From positions 66,289-130,288 of the forward strand of contig CAZROO010000002.1 of NCBI GenBank assembly GCA_964601735.1: DNA of 64,000 nucleotides. The letters are read 5' to 3'. A model generated the notes under the pieces. That model searched no databases, had not been told where the DNA came from, and saw only the letters and a list, made by a program, of their open reading frames with translations. Made by a program: the position numbers and the translations under genes. This DNA is from DATAJX01 sp964601735. GTDB taxonomy: Bacteria > Pseudomonadota > Alphaproteobacteria > UBA2136 > UBA6156. Positions 41,464 through 49,339 of this stretch are shown here, in pieces; the first letter of the stretch is position 1, and every line of letters starts with the position of its first letter.

Positions 41464-42408
41464 TTACATTCCGAGAACGGCGAGCAGACCTTTAACCGCT
41501 TCGACGCTTTTTTTGAACATGCCCACCTCAATATCCGAGAGGGGCACTTCCAAAACCTTTTCCACGCCGCCCGCGCCGATAACCACCGGCACGCCGACAT
41601 ACATATTCTTTACGCCATATTCACCCTTGAGGTAGGCCGCGCACGGCAAAATACGTTTGCTGTCGCGCAGGTAGGCCGCCGCCATGGCAATGGCGCTGGC
41701 GGCCGGGGCGTAAAACGCGCTGCCGGTCTTCAGCAGGGCGACGATTTCACCGCCGCCCTTGCGGGTGCGCTCGAAAATGGCATCCACATCGGCTTGCGAA
41801 ATCATCTTCATTTTCACCAGCGATGGCAGGGGAATACCCGCCACCGTGGTGTAGTTGACCAGCGGCACCATATCGTCGCCGTGGCCGCCGAGCACGAAGG
41901 TACGGACGTCTTCGACGCTGACATTTAGCTTTTCGGCAATGAAGTGCGCACAGCGGGCGCTGTCCAGTACACCGGCCATGCCCACCACCTTGTTGGTGGC
42001 AAAGCCTGTAACCTTCTGCATCACGGCCACCATCGCATCAAGCGGGTTGGTGATGACGATGACGAAGGCATCCGGTGCGTGCTTTTTGATGCTTTCACCC
42101 ACCTTGGTGACGATATCGGCATTGGTCTTGAGCAAATCGTCGCGGCTCATGCCCGGCTTGCGCGGCAATCCGGCGGTAACGATGCAAACGTCGGCACCCG
42201 CGATGGCGGAATAATCGTTGCTGCCTGCAAGCTTGCCGGTGTAATCCTCAACTGCGCCGGCCTGGCAAAGGTCGAGCGCCTTACCTTGCGGCACGCCCTC
42301 GCTCACATCCACCAGCACCACGTCACCAAGGTTCTTCTGCGCCGCCAGCAGGGCTAGCGTGCCCCCAATCTGACCGGCCCCGATAAGTGCGATTTTAGGA
42401 CGCGACAT
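41464..42408 (-). CDS. mdh: Malate dehydrogenase (LDH-like type)
   Basis: Mdh oxidises malate to oxaloacetate with NAD. The 314-residue product has the loop IALIGAGQIGGTLA, then the catalytic-site loop GLPRKPGMSRDDLL, the VITNPLDAM segment, and GGHGDDMVPL with the active His. It is of the tetrameric, lactate-dehydrogenase-like kind usual in alphaproteobacteria. ATG 42408 begins at the family N-terminus; the frame continues upstream without homology. It heads mdh-sucC-sucD. Confidence 0.97.
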   Translation of the reverse strand: MSRPKIALIGAGQIGGTLALLAAQKNLGDVVLVDVSEGVPQGKALDLCQAGAVEDYTGKLAGSNDYSAIAGADVCIVTAGLPRKPGMSRDDLLKTNADIVTKVGESIKKHAPDAFVIVITNPLDAMVAVMQKVTGFATNKVVGMAGVLDSARCAHFIAEKLNVSVEDVRTFVLGGHGDDMVPLVNYTTVAGIPLPSLVKMKMISQADVDAIFERTRKGGGEIVALLKTGSAFYAPAASAIAMAAAYLRDSKRILPCAAYLKGEYGVKNMYVGVPVVIGAGGVEKVLEVPLSDIEVGMFKKSVEAVKGLLAVLGM

Positions 42409-42480
42409 AAGATTTATTCTTTCATTATTTAGAATGGCCGCATCATAGCCCAAACCGGCCGCTTGGCGAGGGCGCGGCTT

Positions 42481-42505
42481 AAAAAAACGGCGGCTGTGGG
42501 CCGCC
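42481..42505 (-). terminator. Terminator after the methyltransferase gene
   Basis: On the minus strand GGCGGC-CCACA-GCCGCC is followed by GTTTTTTT, ten bases after the gene stop. Confidence 0.85.
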
Positions 42506-42512
42506 ATTGGTC

Positions 42513-43328
42513 TTACTTTTTGGCTTCAATCAATAAATAGAGTCCCAAAAACGGCAGGCAGGCCTTGATGAGCGAACGCGGCCAGACCTGCTTGAGCAAG
42601 TTGAGCGCCGCGCTCTGGTGCCGCTGGCCCACGGCGCCTTCAAGCAAATCGCCGTGGTTGAGCTGGATGCTGACGGTACAGGCTTTGAACCCGGCCTGGC
42701 GGCAAAGCTGCCTGGCACCCGCAACCGTATAGGCCTTGGTTCCGGGGCTTTCGAGGTAACGGCTGTAAATCTCGCCTATGCCGGTAAACGGCTTACCCTT
42801 GAGCAGCGCATAACGCACCCATAGCAGCAGGCCGGTGAGCGACCAGGTATGGTAAATCATCAGGCGCGCGGTACCGCCCTTCTTGAGCACGCGGTGCACC
42901 TCGACAAACGTCTTGGGCGTGTCGGGCGAGTGGTGCAGTACGCCCCAACTGTAAACGATGTCGAACGTATGACTCTTGAACGGCAGCTTCTCGGCATCCG
43001 CCACCTGAATCTTCGGCTTCAGCTTGGCCAGCCTGAGCCGGGCCTGTGTCAGCGCCACGGCGCGGGGAGTAAGGTCAACGCCATAAAGGCTCTTGGGTTT
43101 GGCCTGAGCCCATTGCAGGTGGTCGGCCCCCATGCCGACACCGATCTCCAGCACGGTTTTGCCCTTACCCTCGTCAAAGCGGGCAAAGGGTACAATGTAC
43201 GGTTCCAGCTTGTAACGCTCGCGCGCCTGGGAGTTGAGCTTTTCGGCCTCGGTGCGGCCCAGGGCATAGGCTTCTTCGCCGCAGCTGGCACGGTTCCAGA
43301 AATCGCGGACGGCAGTCTTGGTGGTCAT
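42513..43328 (-). CDS. Class I SAM-dependent methyltransferase
   Basis: This 271-residue protein has the SAM-binding motif I VLEIGVGMGADH, the acidic end of strand 2 (YGVDLTPRAV), motif II-like VADAEKLPFKSHTFDIVYSWGVLHH (in parts), and HRVLKKGGTARLMIY at strand 5. This is the Methyltransf_11 pattern. The C-terminal 100 residues include a hydrophobic stretch (SLIKACLPFLGLYLL). The substrate is unknown. ATG 43328 is preferred because GGAG lies seven bases upstream; ATG 43340 would use no such site. It has its own terminator. Confidence 0.85.
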   Translation of the reverse strand: MTTKTAVRDFWNRASCGEEAYALGRTEAEKLNSQARERYKLEPYIVPFARFDEGKGKTVLEIGVGMGADHLQWAQAKPKSLYGVDLTPRAVALTQARLRLAKLKPKIQVADAEKLPFKSHTFDIVYSWGVLHHSPDTPKTFVEVHRVLKKGGTARLMIYHTWSLTGLLLWVRYALLKGKPFTGIGEIYSRYLESPGTKAYTVAGARQLCRQAGFKACTVSIQLNHGDLLEGAVGQRHQSAALNLLKQVWPRSLIKACLPFLGLYLLIEAKK

Positions 43329-43389
43329 GGCGTTCTCCATAGCACGGCCTTGAACGATGCTGGGCAAAAATGCCCATAACTTAAGAAGT

Positions 43390-43411
43390 AAAAGAGGCTC
43401 CTTGCGGAGCC
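43390..43411 (-). terminator. rnpB terminator
   Basis: On the minus strand GGCTCC-GCAA-GGAGCC followed by TCTTTT lies just past the RNase P RNA 3' end. Confidence 0.85.
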
Positions 43412-43413
43412 CC

Positions 43414-43813
43414 CTGCATTGCGCACCGGTAAGCCGGGTTTTGTCTAATGAGTTTCCTCATCGAGACCACCATTCATCTGGACTACATATTACTAAGTAG
43501 CCTCAAGCCGCCGACCCGGCCGCCGCTGGCCTGTGGACGCAGGCGCGTGGACGGCCCTATTTGGCGTTGCTCCTGACGAGGGTTGCCTGTGCCCGCTTCA
43601 TTACTGTTGCGGCGGTGGGCTCTTACCCCACCATTTCACCCTTACCTGTTTTGGATATTGCAGGCGGTATGGTCCAACCAGGGGTTGGCACCTATTTCTG
43701 TGGTCCTGTCTGTCACTGGTGCCCCAGTGCCCGGCAAATTAACCGGCGTCATGTCCCTTTAGGAGCCCGGACTTTCCTCGGTTCGGTTACCCGAAACGCG
43801 GTGGTCTGGTGCG
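43414..43813 (-). ncRNA. rnpB: RNase P RNA, bacterial type A
   Basis: RNase P RNA is the catalytic part of the enzyme that trims tRNA 5' ends. Conserved elements read on the minus strand in order are: GAGGAAAGTCCGGGCTCC (CR I/P4 side), the ACAGAA-containing segment, TAAGGGTGAAA, GGTAAGAGCCCACC, and AGATGAATGG with ACAAAACCCGGCTTAC (CR V/P4 partner). The ends pair through GCGCACC and GGTGCGC as helix P1. Length about 400 nt is normal. The ends are estimated from P1, from the terminator at 43390-43411 and from a promoter at 43820-43848. Confidence 0.95.
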
Positions 43814-43819
43814 CGCCTC

Positions 43820-43848
43820 TATTTAGGGCAGTCATGGTGGGCTGGCAA
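43820..43848 (-). promoter_or_regulatory. rnpB promoter
   Basis: TTGCCA (43848-43843), a 17-bp spacer and TAAATA (43825-43820) lie directly upstream of the RNase P RNA 5' end, on the minus strand. Confidence 0.7.
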
Positions 43849-43899
43849 GGGCGGCGGCAAAGGCCTGCAAATACGCCAATTAAGGATTTATCCCCCAGG

Positions 43900-43908
43900 T
43901 TATCCACA
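43900..43908. promoter_or_regulatory. Perfect DnaA box in the rnpB-mraZ gap
   Basis: TTATCCACA at 43900-43908 is identical to the high-affinity DnaA consensus, with a looser TTATCCCCC at 43889-43897. It lies between rnpB and mraZ, about 45 bp upstream of the likely dcw promoter. Confidence 0.6.
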
Positions 43909-43949
43909 GGCAAGACACGCGGAAAGTATAAAAAAGAGCTCTTTTTTAC

Positions 43950-43978
43950 TTGCCTTGTCCCATTCAATCCCATAAATT
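43950..43978 (+). promoter_or_regulatory. Candidate mraZ (dcw) promoter
   Basis: TTGCCT (43950-43955), a 17-bp spacer and TAAATT (43973-43978) resemble the rnpB promoter in form. The -10 box lies among the MraZ boxes, which would allow repression. A longer leader of about 130 bases to mraZ would follow. Confidence 0.45.
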
Positions 43979-43992
43979 CCCACCGTCGCCCA
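43958..43992 (-). promoter_or_regulatory. Four MraZ boxes (TGGG, 10-bp period)
   Basis: On the minus strand TGGG occurs at 43992, 43982, 43972 and 43962, each exactly ten bases apart (TGGGN-N5 four times). MraZ is known to bind three or four such direct repeats upstream of its own gene. Here the repeats point opposite to mraZ and overlap the likely promoter. Confidence 0.75.
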
Positions 43993-44111
43993 AATACAAC
44001 CATGGGTGATCCAAAACGGGACCGCGGCCGATTCCTTTCTAGGTAGGTGGCGGAGAACAGGGCAGATGGGCGACACAATGCCCTGATGAGAGGGGGAGGC
44101 TGGTACTAAAG

Positions 44112-44570
44112 ATGACGGTGTTTCTGGCGAGCTACCAGAATGGGGTGGACCGTAAGGGACGCGTTTCAGTACCGGCCTCTTTTAGGAATGAAATGGCCGC
44201 TCACGCGCGCCAGGTGGTTGTGGTGTATGTAGCGCCTGAAGGAGGATATTTATATGGCTGGGCTTATGACGATTTTGTTAAACTCGCTGCGCAAATCCAG
44301 CGGTTACCGGCACTCAGCCCCACGCGCGCGCGACTGGCGCGGGCAATTCTTGCTGCTGCTCGGCCACTGAATTTCGACGACACCGGCCGCATCGGCGTGC
44401 CGGAAGACCTGCTGAAGCAGGCAGGTATTACCGACCAGGCCCTGTTTGCCGGCCAGGGCGAATACTTCACCATCTGGAACCCCGAACGCTACACCGCCCA
44501 ACAGGCCGCCGATGCCAGCTTCTTTGAATCCGACCTGCAAGCCCTCAACGAACTGGGTGCGGCCGAATAA
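44112..44570 (+). CDS. mraZ: Transcriptional regulator MraZ
   Basis: MraZ is the ring-forming AbrB-like regulator at the head of the dcw cluster and represses its own operon. The 152-residue product has two tandem domains, each with a D-x-K-G-R-V/I-S/G-V-P motif: DRKGRVSVPASFR at the start and DDTGRIGVPEDLLKQ in the second half. Length and order are typical. No strong Shine-Dalgarno precedes ATG 44112. Four matching boxes lie upstream. Confidence 0.96.
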   Translation: MTVFLASYQNGVDRKGRVSVPASFRNEMAAHARQVVVVYVAPEGGYLYGWAYDDFVKLAAQIQRLPALSPTRARLARAILAAARPLNFDDTGRIGVPEDLLKQAGITDQALFAGQGEYFTIWNPERYTAQQAADASFFESDLQALNELGAAE

Positions 44571-44646
44571 CCAACTTCCGGGTAACCCAAAGAACAACAA
44601 AAATAGAGGAGGGGAGGGTGCTGTAGAGCACGGAGGACTAACAGGT

Positions 44647-44661
44647 ATGTTAAACATATGA
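44647..44661 (+). CDS. Possible 4-codon leader ORF before rsmH
   Basis: ATG at 44647 follows GGAGG by ten bases and encodes only M-L-N-I before TGA, which overlaps the rsmH ATG (ATGA). The strong ribosome site appears to serve this mini-ORF, so rsmH could be translated by coupling. This is a suggestion from layout only. Confidence 0.3.
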   Translation: MLNI

Positions 44662-45593
44662 CCGATAAGGTATATAATCCCCCTATGGGATTTAATGAAA
44701 AAGGCCAAAAGGCTCACGAGCCGGCATCGGGGACAGTCCATGTCCCCGTTTTATTGAACGAGTGCCTTGAGGTGCTGCAACCGAAGCTGGGTAAAACGCT
44801 TGTCGACGGTACGCTCGGCGGCGGCGGCCACAGTGAGGCCTTGTTGGGCAAGGGCGCCGAAGTCATTGGGCTCGACTGGGATGAGGCCGCGCTCAAGCGC
44901 GTGCACCAGCGCGTAGCCTGCGAAGTGGATGCCGGGATGATGAAGCTCATCCACAGCGGCTTTGGCGATATGGCTAAAGTCATCACCGAACCGGTGGACG
45001 GCATTCTGCTCGACCTGGGCTTGAGCTCCGACCAGCTCGACGACCCCGAACGCGGCCTCAGTTATCACAACGACGGCCCGCTCGACATGCGCATGGACAG
45101 CCGCTTGCGCAAAACCGCCGCCGATATTCTGGCGACCACGCCCGAACGTGAGCTGGCGGATGTATTCTACAAGTATGGGCAGGAACCCAAATCCCGCGTG
45201 CTGGCCGCGGCCATTTGCACGGCCCGCAAAGCCAGTCCTGTAAAAACTACTAAAGATTTGCTGGCGATTATCGAAAAAATCTACCCGCCCAAACCCTGGC
45301 TGCACCGCTCGCACCCGGCGGCGCGCATCTTCCAGGCCTTGCGCATTGCCGTAAATGGCGAGCTCGAGCATCTGCAAAAGGCTCTCGCCGCCGCGCCCGG
45401 CCTGCTCAAGCCGGGTGGGCGGCTGGCTGTGATAACTTTTCAACCCGAGGAAGACCGGATGGTGAAGGCGGGCTTCCGTGCCGCGGGTGAGGGATATAAG
45501 GTTTGGAAGAAAATTCTGCCGACCGAGGCGGAAGTAGAGAGCAACCCCCGCGCGCGCAGCGCCAAACTAAGAGTTCTAGAACGTCTGGCATGA
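44658..45593 (+). CDS. rsmH: 16S rRNA (cytosine(1402)-N4)-methyltransferase RsmH
   Basis: RsmH (MraW) methylates C1402 in the decoding centre. The 311-residue product has HVPVLLNECLEVLQ, the SAM site DGTLGGGGHSEALL, ILLDLGLSSDQLDD, RGLSYHNDGPLDMRMD and RIFQALRIAVNGEL, all signatures of the family. ATG 44658 starts in the overlap with the mini-ORF; ATG 44685 is an alternative. It follows mraZ by 87 bp in classical dcw order. Confidence 0.97.
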   Translation: MTDKVYNPPMGFNEKGQKAHEPASGTVHVPVLLNECLEVLQPKLGKTLVDGTLGGGGHSEALLGKGAEVIGLDWDEAALKRVHQRVACEVDAGMMKLIHSGFGDMAKVITEPVDGILLDLGLSSDQLDDPERGLSYHNDGPLDMRMDSRLRKTAADILATTPERELADVFYKYGQEPKSRVLAAAICTARKASPVKTTKDLLAIIEKIYPPKPWLHRSHPAARIFQALRIAVNGELEHLQKALAAAPGLLKPGGRLAVITFQPEEDRMVKAGFRAAGEGYKVWKKILPTEAEVESNPRARSAKLRVLERLA

Positions 45594-45620
45594 AAAACAG
45601 GCTTATCCTCTCCGGGCTTC

Positions 45621-45710
45621 ATGCCAGCGAAGGCTGGCATCCACGCATCTTCTTTCGCGGAGCGAACAAGAGCGTGGCTTGCTGTAGCGCAGCGGAAGTG
45701 GCCACGCTCT
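45621..45710. repeat. REP-like palindrome and second repeat between rsmH and ftsL
   Basis: ATGCCAGCGAAGGCTGGCAT lies at 45621-45640. A hairpin follows with arms AGAGCGTGGC (45669-45678) and GCCACGCTCT (45701-45710), one base before the ftsL ATG. Its first part (AGCGAACAAGAGC) matches the repeat at the fmt start. In most genomes rsmH and ftsL nearly touch, so this is an insertion. Confidence 0.8.
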
Positions 45711-45711
45711 A

Positions 45712-46047
45712 ATGAAAAACGGGCTCATCTGGCTGGCGGTGGTACTGAGCGTAACCGCCTTTGCCCTGATGCTGCGCCTGAAAACCGACGTGCAGACCCT
45801 GGCCCACCAGCGCAACAAGCTGGCCGATGAGCAATTCCAGATGAAGGAAACCAAGCGGGTGCTGGAGGCTGAATATGCTCATCTCAGCAACCCGTGGCGC
45901 CTGCTCAAGCTGGCGCGTACCCGCAATTACATTGAGCTCACACCCTCGATGACCGCCGAGCCGCTGGTGCCGGTGTCCGGCACTGCCGTCAGTATGGTGG
46001 TGAGTAAGTCAACCCCGGCGCCTACCGGCCAGTGGGTGACCCAGTAG
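45712..46047 (+). CDS. ftsL: Cell division protein FtsL
   Basis: FtsL is a bitopic protein that forms the FtsQLB divisome complex. The 111-residue product has a short cytoplasmic start, a transmembrane helix (LIWLAVVLSVTAFALMLRL) and a periplasmic coiled coil (about 24-55). The LSNPWRLLKLARTRNYIEL segment, close to the family consensus N-P-x-R-I-E-x-x-A, is present. Low general similarity is normal for FtsL; context between rsmH and ftsI supports it. No clear ribosome site is visible, and a hairpin ends one base before the start. Confidence 0.85.
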   Translation: MKNGLIWLAVVLSVTAFALMLRLKTDVQTLAHQRNKLADEQFQMKETKRVLEAEYAHLSNPWRLLKLARTRNYIELTPSMTAEPLVPVSGTAVSMVVSKSTPAPTGQWVTQ

Positions 46048-46125
46048 GTCTTTCACCACAGGCCGGAGGTCATTTTTTTTGCGTTGATGCGGCGCGTGGC
46101 CAAATAAACTGCTAATCTGTGCCCA

Positions 46126-47949
46126 ATGTCTGGGGATTGGAGAAAACCGTTTGCGCGTCCGGGTAATGGCTCCGGCGCGGGCGATTTCTCGCGCAAGAAT
46201 CCCCTCCAGCAGCGCCGGGTGAAGGTACGGGCGGCGAGAGGTTTTCGCGATCCGCTGGGCATTCCCGACGAGCCGGTATCCAATATCCAGTTCCGCGCGG
46301 TAGTGGCGCTGTTCACCATCACGCTGGCCATGCTCGGTATTGCCAGCCGCTTGGTGTACGTGGGCATGAGCCCGCCGATGGAACCACGCCCCAGCCTCCG
46401 CGCCATGCCGGTCGAGCCGCTGCGTCGCGGTAATATTTACGATCGCCACGGCACCCTGCTGGCGGCCACCATCAAGGTCTATTCGCTTTATGCCGACCCG
46501 GTGCGGATTCTCGACGTCAAGGAAGCGGTGAACAAGCTGCACACGCTGTTCCCCGACCTGCCGGCGGAGGGCCTGTTGAATGTGCTGGGCGATCGCGAGC
46601 GCCGCTTTGTCTGGATAAAACGCCGCCTTACCCCCACGCAGGCGCAGGCCGCCAACGCGCTGGGGCTGCCGGGGCTGGCTTTCCGCGAGGAATACGTGCG
46701 CGTCTACCCGCTACAAAACGTGGCTAGCCATATTCTGGGCGCGGTGGACGTGGATAACAATGGCTTGGCCGGCGTCGAGCGCTACTACGACAACGATTTG
46801 AAAAAAGGCAAGGACATCACGCTGGCGCTCGATCTCACCGCGCAAGACCTGCTGCGCGACGGCGTGCGCGACGCGGTGTTCCAGTCGGGCTCCAAATCCG
46901 GCTGGGGCGTGGTGCTCAACGCCCGCACCGGCGAAATCATCGCCATGACCAGCCAGCCCGATTACGACCCCAACCACTTCGGCCACTCCACCGACGAAGC
47001 ACGCTTCAACCGTGCCGCGCTGGCGAGTTATGAAATGGGCAGCACCTTCAAACTGTTCACGCTGGCAGAAGGGCTCGCAGACGGCGCCATCACGCCCGAC
47101 ACGCTCATCGACTGCCGCTATCCGCTGCACATCGACAAGTACACCATCCGCGATTACCACGCCAAACACGCCATGCTCACGGCGCGCGAGGTGCTGCGTT
47201 ACTCCAGTAACGTGGGCGCGGCGCAAATCGCCGACAAATCCGGCCCTGCCGCGCAAAAGGCCTTCCTCGACAAGCTCGGCCTGCTCAAACCGCTGTCCAA
47301 TGTGGGTATTTCAGAAGTCGGGCCGGTGCGCTACCCGCGCAACTGGGGGCGGGTAGAAACCTTCACTATTGCCTTCGGCCACGGCATCATGGTCACGCCG
47401 TTGCACCTGGTGGCCGCCGTGGGCGCGCTGGTCACCGACGGCGTCTACCGCCCGCCGGTGGTGCTCAAGGGCGGCGAAAACCCCGCCACCTGGCATAAGG
47501 TGCTGGACCAACACACTGTCGACGAAGTCCGCGACCTGATGCGTGACGTAGTGGTCAACGGCAGCGGGCGCAGCGCCGCGGTGCCGGGCTACGACATCGG
47601 CGGCAAAACCGGTACGGCCGAAAAAATCGGCGCCCGCGGCTACGACCACAGCAAAAACGTGGTCAGCTTTGTGGCCGCGCTGCCGCTCACTCATCCCAAG
47701 TACATCACGCTCATCATGCTCGACGAACCCAAGCACGGGTACGAAACCGGCGGTAAAAGCGCGGCCCCGGCGGTCGGTGCTTTCCTGCGCCGGTATGCGC
47801 TGGTCGATGGCATTGCGCCGGATTTGGCCTTGCTCAAGTCCAGCAAGGAAGGCTACTTCAAAAGCCTGAGCATCCTGGTCGACCCCGAGTCCGATAACGA
47901 CAGCGGTGCCAACATGGCCCCTCCGCCTTCGGCGCCGGATGAGGACTGA
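46126..47949 (+). CDS. ftsI: Septal peptidoglycan transpeptidase FtsI (PBP3)
   Basis: FtsI crosslinks septal peptidoglycan together with FtsW. The 607-residue product has a basic cytoplasmic start of about 55 residues, one transmembrane helix (AVVALFTITLAMLGIAS), and the PBP dimer domain beginning RRGNIYDRHGTLLA. The transpeptidase motifs S-T-F-K at 306-309, S-S-N at 360-362 and K-T-G at 494-496 are all present. The tail is Pro/Asp-rich. murE begins 5 bases after its stop, so they are in one transcript. Confidence 0.97.
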   Translation: MSGDWRKPFARPGNGSGAGDFSRKNPLQQRRVKVRAARGFRDPLGIPDEPVSNIQFRAVVALFTITLAMLGIASRLVYVGMSPPMEPRPSLRAMPVEPLRRGNIYDRHGTLLAATIKVYSLYADPVRILDVKEAVNKLHTLFPDLPAEGLLNVLGDRERRFVWIKRRLTPTQAQAANALGLPGLAFREEYVRVYPLQNVASHILGAVDVDNNGLAGVERYYDNDLKKGKDITLALDLTAQDLLRDGVRDAVFQSGSKSGWGVVLNARTGEIIAMTSQPDYDPNHFGHSTDEARFNRAALASYEMGSTFKLFTLAEGLADGAITPDTLIDCRYPLHIDKYTIRDYHAKHAMLTAREVLRYSSNVGAAQIADKSGPAAQKAFLDKLGLLKPLSNVGISEVGPVRYPRNWGRVETFTIAFGHGIMVTPLHLVAAVGALVTDGVYRPPVVLKGGENPATWHKVLDQHTVDEVRDLMRDVVVNGSGRSAAVPGYDIGGKTGTAEKIGARGYDHSKNVVSFVAALPLTHPKYITLIMLDEPKHGYETGGKSAAPAVGAFLRRYALVDGIAPDLALLKSSKEGYFKSLSILVDPESDNDSGANMAPPPSAPDED

Positions 47950-47953
47950 CCGT

Positions 47954-49339
47954 ATGAATACCCTGCCGATGCTGACCGACGACACCCGCACGCTCCAAAA
48001 GGGCGAGGTCTTCGTCTGGGACGAACGCAATAAACCCGGCATCGCCGAAAAACTCTTTGCCGAAGCCAAAGCCAAAGGCGCGGCCGAAATCATCAGCAAT
48101 ATAAAGGCCGAGGGCGTTACCTTTAACGCCCAGCCGGGAGAGGTCCTGGCCCAGTGGGCTGCACGGCATTGGCCAAATCAACCGGCCAAAATGCTCGGCG
48201 TCACCGGCACCAGCGGCAAAACCTCGGTGGCGTGGTTTGCGCAGCAACTGGCGGCGGCCTGCGGTGTTAATGCTGCCGGCATCGGCACGCTGGGCGTGGT
48301 ACGCAATAGTAAAGTCGAGGATTACACCGGCTACACCAGCCCCACCGCGCTGCAACTGCACCCGCGCCTGCAAAAACTGGCGGAAGAAAAAGTGGAAGTC
48401 TGCGCGCTCGAAGTCTCCAGCCACGCGCTCGACCTGCGCCGTGTCGAAGGCGTCCATTTCACCGCCGCGGCACTCACCAACATCACGCAGGACCACCTCG
48501 ATTTCCACGGAACCCTCGAGGCCTACGCCGCAGCCAAGTTGCGGCTGTTCAGCGAAGTGCTGCCCGAAGGCTCAACGGCGGTGCTCAACATCACGCGGCC
48601 CGAAAGCTGGCCCGCCGCCGCTATCGCCAAGCAGCGCGGGCTTCACGTTATCACCGCAGGTACTGCCAATGCCGAACTCGTGTCCGAGGTGGTTAAAGCC
48701 GATGCGCGCGGCCTGCAACTGAACCTGAAATTCGATGCCACGCCGGTGCCTGTCACCGTGCCGCTGGTCGGCGCCTTCCAGGCCGAGAATCTTGCGGTAA
48801 GTCTGGGCCTGCTGGTGGCCGCCGGGCTGGACTGGAAACAACTCGCCAAAGCGGTACAAAAGGTGGCCAGCGTCCCGGGCCGCATGGAACTCACCACCGT
48901 CAAAAACAAACCTACCGTCGTCGTCGATTACGCCCACAAGCCCGATGCGCTGCAACGCGCGCTGGAAAGCCTGCGCCCGATTACGGCGGGTAAACTCTGG
49001 GTGGTATTCGGCTGCGGCGGCAACCGCGACGCCACCAAGCGCCTGCTCATGGGTGAAATCGCCGCCAGGCTGGCAAATGAAGTCATCGTCACCGACGACA
49101 ATCCGCGCAGGGAAAACGCCGCCGATATCCGCAAGGCCGTCATGGAAGGCGTCACGCGTGGCGGCGGCAAGGGCAAGGATATCGGTGATCGCCGTGAAGC
49201 TATCAACTACGCAATCGGAAAAGCCGGGCCGGACGACGTCATTCTGGTGGCAGGCAAGGGCCACGAAGAAGGCCAGATTGTCGGCAATGACGTCCTGCCG
49301 TTCGATGATCGCGTGGTGGTGAGGGAGGCATTGGCCTAA
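47954..49339 (+). CDS. murE: UDP-MurNAc-tripeptide synthetase MurE
   Basis: MurE adds the third residue of the stem peptide. The 461-residue product has the ATP loop GVTGTSGKTS, the TNITQDHLDFHGT segment, FGCGGNRD and the substrate-specificity motif DDNPR. The Arg of that motif marks meso-diaminopimelate as substrate, as expected in Gram-negatives. The N-terminal domain is shorter than the usual by about 20-30 residues. ATG 47954 has GAGGA eight bases upstream. Its stop overlaps the murF ATG (TAATG). Confidence 0.96.
   Translation: MNTLPMLTDDTRTLQKGEVFVWDERNKPGIAEKLFAEAKAKGAAEIISNIKAEGVTFNAQPGEVLAQWAARHWPNQPAKMLGVTGTSGKTSVAWFAQQLAAACGVNAAGIGTLGVVRNSKVEDYTGYTSPTALQLHPRLQKLAEEKVEVCALEVSSHALDLRRVEGVHFTAAALTNITQDHLDFHGTLEAYAAAKLRLFSEVLPEGSTAVLNITRPESWPAAAIAKQRGLHVITAGTANAELVSEVVKADARGLQLNLKFDATPVPVTVPLVGAFQAENLAVSLGLLVAAGLDWKQLAKAVQKVASVPGRMELTTVKNKPTVVVDYAHKPDALQRALESLRPITAGKLWVVFGCGGNRDATKRLLMGEIAARLANEVIVTDDNPRRENAADIRKAVMEGVTRGGGKGKDIGDRREAINYAIGKAGPDDVILVAGKGHEEGQIVGNDVLPFDDRVVVREALA

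Noticed and set aside
43533..44046. Short frames over the RNase P RNA region
   Set aside because: The conserved RNase P RNA elements on the minus strand explain the sequence.
44046..44072. TGGCG/AGGGC/TGGGC motifs just before mraZ as MraZ boxes
   Set aside because: Their spacing is 11 and 8 bp, not the 10-bp period. The exact quartet at 43958-43992 is far better.
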